DNA of 64,000 nt from Dastarcus helophoroides (lineage: Eukaryota; Arthropoda; Insecta; Coleoptera; Bothrideridae): the NCBI GenBank assembly GCA_028583605.1, contig CM053327.1, positions 26,089,629 to 26,153,628 on the forward strand. The letters run 5' to 3'. The position numbers and the translations under genes were made by a program. Shown piece after piece: positions 23,236 through 34,624 of the stretch (position 1 is the stretch's first letter; every line of letters starts with the position of its first letter). The notes below the pieces were generated by a model. It saw only the letters and a list, made by a program, of their open reading frames with translations, was not told the DNA's origin and searched no databases.

Positions 23236-23639
23236 TTAATTACATCGTCTCTGCTAGCTCTGAGGTAAGAAGCAGTTGTATGATCGCCCTAAACTCTACG
23301 CTGCAAGGGGCATCAAAATGTTAAATACGTAATACAATCTTGAGTAAAAAATAGAATTTTAGGGTGCTAATTATTAAAATAAAATTTAATGGTATATGCC
23401 AACCCCTAGGGGTTGATTGTTCAGGACAAGATTTATACTATGATGGCTACTACTCCACAAATCAATCTCTTCAGGCTGATTGAAAAAATTATTAAATTGA
23501 TAAATTTTTTCAATTTCTTGGGAGAGGGAAAGGTTGCAAAAAACTGGATAGAATAAGAAATAGAGATAAAAGAACAGAGTTAAAGCATACTTGATATAAA
23601 CCATAAAATAACAGAAAATAAAATTAAATGGAAAGAACA

Positions 23640-23825
23640 CGTAGAACGAATGAATGAAAAAAAGCAAGATTTTATAGAAATATTGGAAGAAGAATTATTG
23701 GTAGGTCAAGAAAAAGATGGGTATCGTAACAGGCAATAATGCCTAAAATATGACCTGAAGAAGAAGAAGAAGAAGACGAAGAAGAAGAAGAAGAAAAAGA
23801 AGAGGAGGAAGAAGAAGAACAAAAA
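23640..23825 (+). mobile_element. LINE tail with (GAA)n microsatellite
   Basis: Plus-strand codons give WKEHVERMN, then in another frame RNIGRRIIGRSRKRWVS and a stop. This is the end of a non-LTR retrotransposon protein, as in the copies at 10805 and 41743. A GAA-rich microsatellite follows (about 23757-23822). Confidence 0.6.
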
Positions 23826-23829
23826 GAAG

Positions 23830-25620
23830 AAATTTATATTCCACCTCGTCGCATGATAAAAACTGAAATACAAAAGTTTAGTTCGTTTTATAGAAATTTT
23901 ACAGTCATGTTAAATTAAAATTAACATTAAAATGTTTAAATATTGTTCCTAAAGTAGACTCGGTTTCAGGCAAGAAACTAGAGACCCACCTAAACCAGAT
24001 TCTTGTCAGAAAAACTCAATTTCGACTTCTGGTTTCGGCAGAAGGGAACGCCAAAATTCATGTAAACTTGTTAAAATTTCCATTTACTCTGAAATCGATG
24101 TAGTATTTATTTCCTTGATATGTAAAAACGAAAAAATTCAAAAGTTTGGAGCGCGAGTCAAAAATTCGAGAACTTACCTAAAGTTTAGTTTTAAAAAATT
24201 CAAATTTCAAGTTTAAAGCAACTCAAAAAATTTACATTTTTGCAGAAAGTTAAAATAAAATGAATTTAGGATTTAAGACAAAGTTCTGATTTTAATTTAC
24301 AGTTTTAGAAATAGGTAATTACAATTTGCAAGTTTGAACAAAAAAATATCAGAAAAATTGAAAAGTATAATAAAAATAATGTTGAACTTGCAAGTTTATA
24401 TTCTAAACTCGAAATTTTTCAGAAAAAATTTTGAAAAAAATCAAAATTTCAGATTTTTCTTCTTGATTGTGTTAGATCTGTTTACCAACTCAAGTTCAAT
24501 AATGTATTTTTAATGTAGTTTTAAGTTATTAAGAAAAAAATTGTGATGGCAGCAACTTCTGTCATCAAGGAGCCAAATAACCTTTTTCGTATTATGACGC
24601 GAGCAGGAATGACTCAAAATTTCTGATTTTTTTTCTCAAAATTTTCCTCGCAAGGTTATTTTCTAATGGAAAATTTGATCCACATTTTTCTCAAAATAAT
24701 TATTTTCCTACGCTACAAATATTGCACTTATTTAGAATTTTCTTTTTATCTGCATTCTTCTCAAAGTTTGGCTTTTTCGTAAAGATAGATCTTTATTTTA
24801 AAATTTGACATTTTCTTACTTCTCGAAATGACTATTTTTTTCTTTAAAATTTCTTTTTCTCATAGTTTTGTCTTTCTTTCTCGAAAATAAATACAAATTT
24901 TATTAAAAAAAGGTTACAATGTTTTTCGAAATTTCGAATTTTTTCTAAAATTTTATTTCTTTGGGTTTCTGCAAATTTCAGCCTTACCTTAAATTTCGGC
25001 TTTTTATAGAAATTCCAACTTTTTTTTCTTTAGTATTTTCTATTTTTAAGTTCGACCCAAAAAGTCGACTTTTTTCTAAATTGGACTTTCTGTAAGATAT
25101 TACAATTTTTTTTAAGTTTAATTTGCTTCTGTAAATTTAGAACTTTTCTTCATGGGTTTGTCTCAGTCTTGGTCCTTTTTCTGGAAATGTGGACCTTACT
25201 TTTTAAATTAGACATTTCCCTTTACCAGAAATTTCGATTTACATTCGAAACTTGCCTTTTTTTTGAAATTTCGACTTATTTTTCTGAAAATTTCATTCGA
25301 ATTTTATTGAAAAGTGACATTTGACATTGAAATTTTTCTGTTGCTTTTTAATTAATAGTAAAATCTAATAGTTATGAATTTATTGTAGGTTAAACATTTC
25401 CGAAATTTCGACTTTTCTCTCAAAATTTAATTGTTTGCATTTATACAAATATCAGGTTTTTTCTCGAAATTCGTCTGTTTATCGAAATTTGGACTTTTGT
25501 TTTTTTAGCGTTCGACTTGATTAACAAAATTCAACTTTTTTTTCTAAAAATTTGACTCTTTGAAAAGGTTCGTTTTTTAAAGCTTGATCTTTACCTGGAA
25601 ACTAAAAATTTCGTCTAAAT
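23830..25620. repeat. Degenerate satellite, switching to pyrimidine-rich near 24,600
   Basis: Up to about 24,550 the plus strand is A-rich. From about 24,610 it is T/C-rich (TTTCGACTTTTTTC). No exon is present. Confidence 0.5.
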
Positions 25621-28615
25621 TGGACTATTTTTAAATTGGATTATTTGTTGATTTATCAAAATTTCAATTAATTGTCAAAGTTTGACTCTCTTCTTCCATT
25701 GAAAACAATCGTTTTTCTCAAAATCTTAACTTTTTACTTAAAATTTTGCCTTTTTAGTATTTGTACCTTTTTCTAATTTTTTACACAGTTTGGTTTTTTA
25801 TGGAAATGTTGTCTTTCATGCCCAAACTCGACATATTATAATTCTTGAAATTTTAATTTTTTGAAATGGTCTTTTTCTTGACGTTTCACTTTTTTTGAAA
25901 TTTTATAAGTCAAGGTAAGTGTTATTTTTTTAAAATTCTGCCTTTTTTTTTTTGAATTGGACTTTTTCTAGAAATTTCAGTTGGATTTTTTCTTGACTTC
26001 TTGAAATTTTAATTTACTGTCAAAATTTTTTCTTCTTTTGAAAACATTCGTTTTTCTAAAAGTGTTAACTTTTTACCTAAAATTTCGCTATTTTTAGGAT
26101 ATTGTGGTTTTTCTTAATTTTTTTCAAAGTTCTATTTTTTATGAAAATGTTGACTTTTAGGTCTTAAGCTGACATTTTATAACCCTCGAAATTTTAATTT
26201 TTTGAAATGTTTTTTTCTCGACCTCTCACTTTTTTTTGAAATTTTATTAATTAAGGTAAAAGTCATTTTTTCTCCAATTCTGCCTTTTTTTAATTGGACT
26301 TTTTGTAGAAATTCCAGTAAGATTTTTTCTTGATTTCTTGAAATTTCAATTTATTGTCAACATTTTTTCTTCTTTTGAAACATTCGTTTTTCTCAAAATG
26401 TTAACTTCTTACTTAAAATTTTGCCTTTTTAGTATTTGCACCTTTTTCTAATTTTTTACACAGTTTGGTTTTTTTATGGAAATGTTGTCTTTTATGCCAA
26501 AACTCGACATATTATAATTCTTGAAATTTCAATTTTTTGAAATGGTCTTTTTCTTGACGTTTCACTTTTTTTGAAATTTTATAAGTTAAGGTAAGTGTTA
26601 TTTTTTTAAAATTCTGCCTTTTTTTTGAATTGGACTTTTTCTAGAAATTTCAGTTGGATTTTTTCTTGACTTCTTGAAATTTCAATTTACTGTCAACATT
26701 TTTTCTTCTTTTGAAAACATTCGTTTTTCTAAAAGTGTTAACCTTTTACCTAAAATTTCGCTATTTTTAGGATATTGTGGTTTTTCTTAATTTTTTTCAA
26801 AGTTCTGTTTTTTTATGAAAATGTTGACTTTTAGGTCTTAAGTTGACATTTTATAACCCTCGAAATTTTAATTTTTTAAAATGTTTTTTTCTCGACCTCT
26901 CACTTTTTTTTGAAATTTTATTAATTAAGGTAAAAGTCATGTTTTCTTCAATTCTGCCTTTTTTTAATTGGACTTTTTGTAGAAATTCCAGTAAGATTTT
27001 TTCTTGATTTCTTGAAATTTCAGTTTATTTTCAAAATTCGTTTTTCTCAAAAGGTTAACTTCTTACTTAAATTGTCGCCTTTCTTAAAATTTGTGATTTT
27101 TCTTAATTTTTTCAAAGCTTAGTTTTTTATGGAAATGTTGACTTTTGGGTCAAAATTCGACATATTATATTTCTGTAAATTTCGATTTTTTGAAATAGTC
27201 TTTTTCTCCAAGTTTCACTTTTTTTTGAAGTTTTTTAAATTAAGGTAAGAGTTATTTTTTTTAAATTCTGCTCTTTTTTTAGATTGGGCTTTTTCTAGAA
27301 ATTTCAGTTGGATTTTTTCTTGATTTCTTGAAATTTCAATTTATTATCAAAATATTTTCTTCTTTTGAAAACATTTGTTTTATTAAAAGTGTTAACTTTT
27401 TACTTAAAATTTCGCCTTTTTTAGAATTTGTGATTTTTCTTAACTCTTTTCAAAATTTCGTTTTTTATGAAAATGTTGACTTTTAGGTCAAAAGTCTATA
27501 TTTTATAACCCTGGAAATTTTAATTTTTTGAAGTGTTCTTTTTCTCGACCTCTCACTTTTTTTTGAAATTTTATTAGTTAAGGTAAAAGTCATTTTTTTT
27601 TCAATTCTGCCTTTTTTTTAAATTGGACTTTTTGTAGAAATTTCAGTAAGATTTTTTCTTGATTTCTTGAAATTTCAATTTATTGTCAACATTTTTCTTC
27701 TTTTGAAACATTCGTTTTTCTCAAAATGTTAACTTCTTACTTAAATTTTCGCCTTTCTTAGAATTTGTGATTTTTCTTAATTTTTTCAAAGGTTGGTTTT
27801 TTATGGAAATGTTGACTTTGGGTCAAAATTAGACATATTATATTTCTGGAAATTTCAAATTTTTGAAATAGTCTTTTTCTCGACGTTTCACTTTTTTTTT
27901 GAAGTTTTATAAATTTAGGTAAGAGTTTTTTTTTCAATTTTGCCTTTTTTTAGATTAGACTTTTTCTAGAAATTTCAGTTGGATTTTTTTTTGATTTCTT
28001 GAAATTTCAATTTATTGTAAAAATATTTTCTTCTTTTGAAAACATTCGTTTTTCTAAAAGTGTTAACTTTGTACTTAAAATTTCGCTTTTTTTAGAATTT
28101 GTGATTTTTCTTAACTCTTTTCAAAGTTTCGTTTTTTATGAACATGTTCACTTTTAGGTCAGGTTAGGTCAAAAGTCCACATTTTATAACCCTGGAAATT
28201 TTAATTTTTTGAAATGTGTTTCTCGACCTCTCACTTTTTTCTGAAATTGTATAAATTAACGTAAAAGTCATTTTTTTTTATTCTGCCTCCTTTTTTAAAT
28301 TGGACTTTTTTTGGAAATTTCAGTTGGATTTTTTCTTGATTTCATGAAACTTTTTCTTCTTTTGAAAACATTCATTTTTCTCAAAACGTTAACTTTTTAA
28401 TTAAATTTTCCCCTTTTTTAGAATTTGTGATTTTTCTTAATTTATTCAAAGTTCGTTTTTTTATGGAAATGTTGACTTGTGGGTCAAAATTCGACAGCCA
28501 TGAAATTTCAATTTTTTGAAATTGTCTTTTTCTCGACCTTTCTCTTTTTTTGAAATTTTTTAAAATAAGAAAAAATAGTTATATTTTAAATGCTGTTTTT
28601 TTAAATTGAACTTTT
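25621..28615. repeat. Tandem array with higher-order (dimer) structure, monomer about 335 bp
   Basis: About nine monomers, with landmarks GGACTTTTTCTAGAAATTTC (type A) or GGACTTTTTGTAGAAATTCC (type B). The landmark falls at 25959 (A), 26296 (B), 26632 (A), 26970 (B), 27287 (A), 27625 (B), 27957 (A) and 28302. A-to-A and B-to-B distances are about 655-677 bp, and A and B alternate. The region between landmarks also alternates (TTTTACACAGTTTGG versus TTTTCAAAGTTC). This is a dimeric higher-order repeat. It has no open frame. Confidence 0.85.
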
Positions 28616-28656
28616 TCTAGAACTCTTGGATTATTCCCAAAATTTAACTACTTTTT

Positions 28657-28736
28657 TCAAATACAGAACTTGTCCTCTGAAACCAAGAAAGATTATAAAG
28701 ATAACCAACGACCAGTCCGTTCCACCGAAAAAAAAA
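28657..28736 (+). repeat. Palindromic Penelope-like family, copy 8 (hairpin missing)
   Basis: The left arm start (CAAATACAGAACTTGTCC to AAGAAAGATTA) joins directly to the extension (AAAGATAACCAACGACCAGT, CCGTTCCACC). It is followed by ten A. The palindromic centre and the whole right arm are absent. Confidence 0.8.
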
Positions 28737-29145
28737 ATTCAATTTTATTTCCAAAATTCGATATATTTTTTTTAAATTGACTTTCTATTCGAAAATTTGA
28801 CATTTTTCTCAACATTTTCACTATTTTTAAAAGTAGTCCTGTTTTCTTTCCATTTTTTCTCAAACTTTCACTTTTTCTAGAAAATGTTGATTTTTATCTC
28901 AAAACTCGACGTTTCCTGTTTCTCGAAATTTCGATTTTTTTCCGATTTTTTTTCAGCGAACTTTTATTAAAACTTTCTGGAAAAAGATTTCTTTGAAATA
29001 TCGACTTTTTTAAGACTTCCAAGATTAGGTTAGAATTTAGATAAAAACGTTTAAATTAACGGAAAAAACTCGTCCTTTTTCTATAAACTATGTCATATTT
29101 CTTCAAATTAAGCCAAAATTTTAATAAAAGCAGCAATTGACCAAT
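28737..29145. other. Pyrimidine-rich degenerate satellite, no gene seen
   Basis: TTTTCGAAATTTCG-type sequence continues to about 29,040, then becomes more complex. Confidence 0.4.
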
Positions 29146-29149
29146 TAAA

Positions 29150-29420
29150 TGTTTTGTAATTAAACAGTTAAACGTGCTCAAAATTGAAAATATGTACAGC
29201 TGCAACCATAAACTAGTTTCGGCCTTCCTTGGCCTCATCACTACGGTACGGTGGTTGTATAGACTTTTAACTTAAAGCTGCTAATCAGTCGTATAAGTAT
29301 CCAAGAGAGTAAAGCCCCATTGGGTGACTTGTAACTGACTTTTAACTGTTTATTACGCAAACAATTTCGCCACATGCTAATTGAAGCATTCTTCTCTGCT
29401 GAGATAATAAGCCTTGTATC
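29150..29420 (-). repeat. Hammerhead-like interspersed repeat, copy 2
   Basis: The second copy of the family at 22985. On the minus strand 29216-29241 reads TGATGAGGCCAAGGAAGGCC then GAAAC. Shared flanks include AACGTGCT, TTGAAAATATGTACA, CAGTCGTATAAGTATCCA and GTAACTGACTTTTAACTG. The stem and loop are identical to copy 1, although the flanks have diverged. Confidence 0.6.
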
Positions 29421-29945
29421 TTGTATATACGAATATATACAAGTTTATTACGATGCAATTAAAATCTAATTTCATTAGAATCTAATGAAAACCAGATTGC
29501 AATTGCCAAGTTTACGTAGATGAGGCAAAGCTTGTATCACGGGTTGCATCGAAACATCCATTGATACAAACGTCCTCAGCGTGACTTTACTTTCATCTAG
29601 TTCGAAAAATAAGCAGCAAAAAAGGAGCAATTATTTCTGAAAAAATATTTTTTTGGTTTCTAGAAAAATTCTTGGAAAATTCAACATTTTTTCTGAAAGA
29701 GTGTATCGAAATTTAAATATGTAAAAAAGGTAAAATTTTCGAGAAAAATATTTTGGGAAGAATCCCCTTTTTTTAAAAAAAATTACCTATCATACCTAAG
29801 TAGTTGATTTATAACCATCTTCTGTAATTACTCTGTACTTATAGTCGTTAATATTGCTCCCTGCGGTGCCACAACGTACAGTTTGGTAACTGCTGCTAGA
29901 CTAATAATAACTAAAATCAGCCAGCGAGAAGAGGCGCTCACTGGC
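29421..29945. other. Intronic DNA, no gene seen
   Basis: Mixed sequence with a short satellite-like stretch around 29,630-29,770. No recognised exon or element. Confidence 0.35.
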
Positions 29946-29949
29946 TGGT

Positions 29950-31113
29950 GTCGAGCAACCAGCCCCCAAAACTCTTTCTATCAAACAGATAAAAAGGACC
30001 ATGGAAAGTTTGGTGGTGGAAGCCGGCAGTAGATGGAAGGTGTGTAGAGGCAACAATGGATACAAGTGCCAAGATTACTTTAGCACGCAGGAACATTCTA
30101 CCACCACAACCGAAGGTACTGCGCCAATTATAGGAGAAGCAGACAGGGAAAACTACGGATTTCGCATCGGGTGTTGGTGGCAGATATCGAAGACGAGCTG
30201 ATTCCGGGGATGGACGTAATCAGGTAACATGGCTTCACATTCGACCCAGCGCAGAACATTTTAAGGATTGGAAATGAAGAGCTTGTCCTGACAACACCAA
30301 AGGACACTCCAAAGGAGGTAAGACTGTTTGCCTGCGAAACAGCTGTGGTGCAGGGAAGCAGCGAGAAGACGGTTACGGCTGTGATGGAAGGAGATTTGGG
30401 CTGCTGCGTTGGATTAGTGGAACCGACTTATGACATTTCCAAGAACTTACTAGTGGCGAGATCTGTGGTTAGGAATCTCAGAAGGTACCCGTGAGAGTTG
30501 CCAACATAATTCCAATAGCACTCTCAATCAAGAAAGGTAGTATCCTATCAGTCTGTAGCCACAATAAGCTCTTTGGATGACAATTGTGCGCCAGTACAGA
30601 AGACGAAGATTGGGCAAGTCAAGTTGGATGTGGATTTGAAACACCTGTCCAAAGAAAAAGTAGTTCTGGCCTAGATCATTTCTACAGAAAAACCACGACG
30701 ATTTTACTGATGGAGACCAATAGCTAGGAAGGGCCGACATAATTCGATACAAAATCAACATCGGCGATGCAACCCCCAAGAAGATTACCTGTAGCCAAGC
30801 AAGATGAGGTCGCAGGATTTCAGAAGATGATGAAGGATGGAGTCATCGAGGAGTCTAATAGTCCATGGCCTTCCCCTGTAGTCTTGGTAACAAAGAAGAA
30901 CGTGTCAACGAGATTCTACTACCAGAAATTAAACGATGTCACTAAGAAGGACATCTACCCCTTGCCAAGGATTGACGACACCCTAAAAACCTTCTCTGGG
31001 TCCACCCGGTTTTTAACTTTGGAATTGAAAAGTTGATATTGGCAAGTGAGGATAGACCGCGACGACAAAGAGAAGACCACTTTTTCATCTGGGAGTGGAT
31101 TACATTTGCTGGA
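29950..31113 (+). mobile_element. Ty3/gypsy retrotransposon pol fragment (dead)
   Basis: Broken plus-strand frames read like an insect gypsy-type pol. VLVADIEDELIPGMDVIR, then a stop, then HGFTFDPAQNILRIGNEELV (about 30175-30300) is the end of the aspartic-protease region and linker. RRLPVAKQDEVAGFQKMMKD, then GVIEESNSPWPSPVVLVTKK, then YPLPRIDDTL (about 30775-31035) is the N-terminal part of the reverse transcriptase. After LTLELKS there is a stop, then YWQVRIDRDDKEKT, and the element breaks off before the YxDD active site. Stops and frameshifts are frequent. No LTRs were found beside it. Confidence 0.85.
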
Positions 31114-31755
31114 AATTTCGAGTAAAAGTGTGACATTTAGGTTTTAAGCTGAAAATAAAAAGTCAAAAAACTAAAGTCGAAATTTTCGAATCAACGTCAT
31201 AATATATTTAAAAACACGTCAAATTTCGAGTAGAATGTATACATTTTATGGAAACATCAACTACAACAAGAACAACAGCAACAACACACAAGCAAACAAC
31301 ATCAAAGTTTTGCGATAAATGTAGAGATTTTTAAGAGAAAAACTTTTGAAATCAAAATTGGCAGATCAAAATGATTATTTTAATTCTAAAGTTAAATAAA
31401 ATATTACGGAAGTAATAATTTTTTACAAAAACCAGAAATTTGTAAAAATATGAGAATTTCCAGGAAAAAACTCAAAACTTGTAAAATATTGTTTTTTTTT
31501 TAAATTTTATGCTTGAAAGCAGGCTGTTGCCCACCGCATATATCCAAAGAATATTGTAAACCTTGAGTGCCTTTTAGCTTTCAATTAAAGCTCGCTGTCA
31601 CTGTTATATTACGCTTTTCAGACCCACCATGTTTTCAGGTAATATGTCTTGTTTTTCTGAGGTAATCTTAGAAGTTTGTTTATGAGTTTCCACAACTTTT
31701 TCAGTGTTGGCCGTCTATTGTCTGCACTTAATTAACCGACCGATTTCTGTTCCAG
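31114..31755. other. Intronic DNA up to the M1 exon, no gene seen
   Basis: A short purine-rich satellite-like stretch, with a CAACAACAAG-type low-complexity run at about 31260-31300, then ordinary intron sequence ending at the TTCCAG acceptor. Confidence 0.4.
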
Positions 31756-31924
31756 AAACGAGAAATTTTATACGTGCTGTGACGAACCTTACTTGGATAT
31801 CACGTTCAACATTACGATGAGAAGAAAAACGCTATTTTATACAGTTAATCTAATTATACCCTGCATGGGAATTTCCTTCCTCACCGTTCTTGTGTTCTAC
31901 TTACCTTCCGACAGTGGAGAAAAA
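31756..31924 (+). CDS. nAChR alpha subunit exon (YTCC motif and M1)
   Basis: The acceptor TTCCAG and donor GTGAGT are good. The encoded peptide begins [20 protein letters not shown]. It contains the vicinal Cys pair (YTCC) that defines alpha subunits and contributes to the acetylcholine site, and then M1 ([20 protein letters not shown]). It ends at SDSGEK in phase 0. NIT is a possible N-glycosylation site. Everything expected for this exon is present and intact. Confidence 0.95.
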
Positions 31925-32457
31925 GTGAGTAAATTTTGACGCTTTGTTATACAGTATTAGTCAGTTTGGTTGCAAATAAGGGAGGCGAAACAAACTCTAG
32001 GCGTAAGAGGAGAGAGAAACTATATCGCAGATGCAAAATTACACTTTAATTATAATGTGCACGCAGATAGTGCGTTGCTGCAACACAACTGTTGTAGATC
32101 TCCGCATTGCAATTGCGTCTGCAGAAATAAAACATCGTTTGGAAGATTCATTATCAGGACCCAATGCTCGCTATCTAGGATTTCCTCTGAGAGAAAAAAA
32201 AATACAAACGATGCAAAAAAACATCCTTGTTAGGTTACCAATAATTGCAACCCATGCATTTGATGTCATTTAATGGGAAAATTCGTGCTGCGACGATTAA
32301 GACATTTACCAATTTCCTCTTCCCAATTTCAACTTTGTAGTATCGCTTAGCTTATCCAATATACAGATTGGGCGTTAATGGCAATTTCCTTGAGGTTATA
32401 CTAACGAAGTAATCACTGCATGTATAAGATCGGTTTATCTAATTTGCAAATTTGCAG

Positions 32458-32595
32458 GTGAGCTTATCTATCTCGATCCTGCTGTCGCTGACCGTGTTCT
32501 TCCTGCTGCTTGCCGAGATTATCCCCCCCTACGTCGTTAGTGGTCCCATTGCTTGGCAAGTTCGTCCTCTTCACCATGATTTTAGATACATTTAG
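32458..32595 (+). CDS. nAChR alpha subunit exon (M2 pore helix), one-base frameshift
   Basis: The exon begins VSLSISILLSLTVFFLLLAE, the M2 pore-lining helix, and should continue IIPPTSLVVPLLGKFVLFTM and ILDTF. The printed sequence has seven C followed by TACG at 32523-32530. Six C would keep the frame (Ile-Pro-Pro-Thr-Ser). With seven, the frame shifts and meets stops. The rest of the exon is perfectly conserved in the shifted frame, and the donor (TTTAG/GTAAGT) and the phase to the next exon fit only after removal of one base. I read it as a homopolymer sequencing or assembly error in a functional exon; a real lesion cannot be excluded. Confidence 0.9.
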   Translation: MSLSISILLSLTVFFLLLAEIIPPYVVSGPIAWQVRPLHHDFRYI

Positions 32596-32964
32596 GTAAG
32601 TCTTTTTAATTTGGTTGACAATATTTTGCTTCGGGAAGGGAGGACCCATTTTGACAAATTGACTGGCAAAGCGTTTAACTACTCTAAGTAGAAATTTCCA
32701 AAAAAGTTGAAAATAAACATATTTTGCTCAAAATTTTATTTACAATTTGTATAATGTTGATATCTGAGGAAAAAAGCAAGCATTTCCAAGTTTTTTTTAT
32801 AATTTCGACCTTTTTTTTGAAAATTTTAACTTTTTATGAAAATTTATACATTTCTCAAAATTCTTTTTAAAATTGTTTATTTTTTTTCAAATTTTTACTT
32901 TTTTGGAAAATTTGCAAAAAACATGCGAATATTCGCGAGTGCGAATGCAAATATTCGTTATATC

Positions 32965-33300
32965 ACTACTTAAAACATCTATCAGATTCAGAGTTTGGAA
33001 ATCAAAGAAAGGATTAGATCTCGTCAGTTTGGTGTATCCAAGCCGAATGCTGACAAATGTTCGGGCAAGTAGATACTAAAGAATCAACGGATAACCCCCG
33101 TGTCACTACTATTACTTCACAGAAAAAGTGTGGACAAATTCCAAGAAGTCTCGTATGCAAATTAGAATCAAGTCTTTTGGGCTTTGCCAGAGAGAAACAG
33201 CTTGCTAAGCATTTGTGGCTTAACTCTTGGTAGTTTGGCTGCTTACGATTCACTAGACACGTTTAGAGGGCTGCATATCGTAGTCTAAGTTGCGTTTAAC
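32965..33300 (+). repeat. Interspersed repeat family R, copy 2
   Basis: Lies in the 962-bp nAChR intron. It begins at about ATCTATCAGATTCAGAGTTT and matches the inverted first part of copy 1. It then matches the second part directly (GCTTACGATTCACTAGACAC; ATCGTAGTCTAAGTT). Confidence 0.6.
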
Positions 33301-33557
33301 TTCAAGATGTTGATTTAAATTTAAATTTTAAAGAATAAAGTTTTAAACCTGAACATTTTGAGAAATAATGAGGAGAATTTTGAGACGAAAATCAATTTCC
33401 TCAATTCACTTCTTATAACATAAACCTTTAGCATATAATGTATACAGATTTATTTTTTTAATGATAATTATAAATAGTTTTAAGTTTTGATTTTAAGTAG
33501 CATTTAGATTTAGACTGATGCAAAGTAGAAGTCAACTTATATGGTCCTAATTTCCAG

Positions 33558-33704
33558 TATATGTGTAACTGTTGTGGTGCTCAATGTTCACTTCCGGTCC
33601 CCGCAAACTCATGTGATGGCGCCATGGGTTCGGAGAGTGTTTATACATATTCTTCCCAGGTTATTGGTAATGCGCAGGCCGCATTACCAACTAGATAGGC
33701 GAAG
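33558..33704 (+). CDS. nAChR alpha subunit exon (M3 and start of cytoplasmic loop)
   Basis: The acceptor TTTCCAG and donor GTATGC are good. The exon encodes [20 protein letters not shown], then [20 protein letters not shown]. That is the second half of M3 plus the conserved HFRSPQTH and the amphipathic start of the M3-M4 loop. Phases are 1 nt in and 2 nt out, matching both neighbours. The next intron is only 52 bp. Confidence 0.95.
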
Positions 33705-33756
33705 GTATGCCTCTAATCGAAATTTTCTCAGGAAGGATAACCTTTTTCCATTCTAG

Positions 33757-33900
33757 TACGGGTTTCGGTCATCAACGAGTTATGGTGAGAACGTGTAACG
33801 GCCTAGAGCTGAGGGAGCCCGGCCTATATTCAGACTCAGGAGAACTAGCAGACGATCCGCTTTTTCCCAGTGCAAGTTCAAGGGATGAGCTTACACCGAG
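33757..33900 (+). CDS. nAChR alpha subunit exon (cytoplasmic loop)
   Basis: The acceptor TTCTAG follows a 52-bp intron and the donor is GTAACG. The exon encodes TGFGHQRVMVRTCNGLELRE, then PGLYSDSGELADD. RTCNGLELR is typical of the M3-M4 loop of insect alpha subunits of the alpha1-alpha4 group. The rest of the loop is variable within the family. Phase is 2 on both sides. Confidence 0.92.
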
Positions 33901-34268
33901 GTAACGTTCGTGGTTGCCACACTTTTGCTTTGAGTTGGTTGTACTGTTCATGTCAAATCTTTAATTATCTGAAAGCGGTACAGTGTTCTAACAATATTTG
34001 CTAAATTTTAAAAGTATTATCTTTGCAATGAAACTATTTGGAAGGCCCCAACTTAGTTCTAATAGAATTTTTGAAACTTAAAATCTGTGTAATTCAACTG
34101 AAGTAATGGGGCAAGAGTCATACATCTTTCCAGTTATCTAGATTCTGTCACAAAATTACTCAAAGGTATGCTCAAATTGTTGTCTGATTCGAACAACTCA
34201 GGCAAAACCTATATCTGTCTCTTTATTAGAAAATTAAGAAGTCTAATTTGAACTGTTTTGCTGGTTAG

Positions 34269-34500
34269 GGAGCTAGAAGCTGGTGCTTTAAATACCTGTC
34301 GAATTCATGGTACGACTCCACCTCCAGGCCTTGGTATCCATCTGATGAGACAAGATATCGGTGTTAATGGAGGTCCTTGCTTAGAAGACACTTTGTGCAA
34401 TACTTCGCATCCTTGGCATCATTGTCCCGAAGTACACAAAGCCATCGATGGTGTTCGATTTATAGCAGATCACACAAGAAGAGAAGAAGATTCCACCAGG
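34269..34500 (+). CDS. nAChR alpha subunit exon (cytoplasmic loop, second part)
   Basis: The acceptor is GGTTAG and the donor GTAAGT. The exon encodes ELEAGALNTCRIHGTTPPPG, through CNTSHPWHHCPEVHKAIDGV, to RFIADHTRREEDSTR. The PEVHKAI-GVRFIADH stretch is the conserved amphipathic helix before M4. It ends in phase 0, matching VKEDW of the last exon 12 kb away. Confidence 0.92.
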
Positions 34501-34624
34501 GTAAGTAGTAAAATTGGAAATATATACTCTATGTTTTGGTCTTTTTGGCACCTTTTATAAATTAACATGATAATTGTGTTCAATTCTCCCCATGATCGGC
34601 TTATTATTCATAGTTATTTCCCCA

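Larger units (their letters stand above)
22528..31755 (+). other. nAChR intron of 9.2 kb, repeat-filled
   Basis: The intron contains, in order, a hammerhead-like repeat copy, a LINE tail, pyrimidine-rich satellite, a higher-order tandem array, a hairpin-less palindromic family copy, a second hammerhead-like repeat copy and a Ty3/gypsy fragment. No alternative exon was recognised. Confidence 0.8.

Noticed and set aside
31970..32273. Two overlapping 80-90-codon frames in an nAChR intron
   Set aside because: No similarity to receptor sequence and no splice sites that keep the receptor frame.
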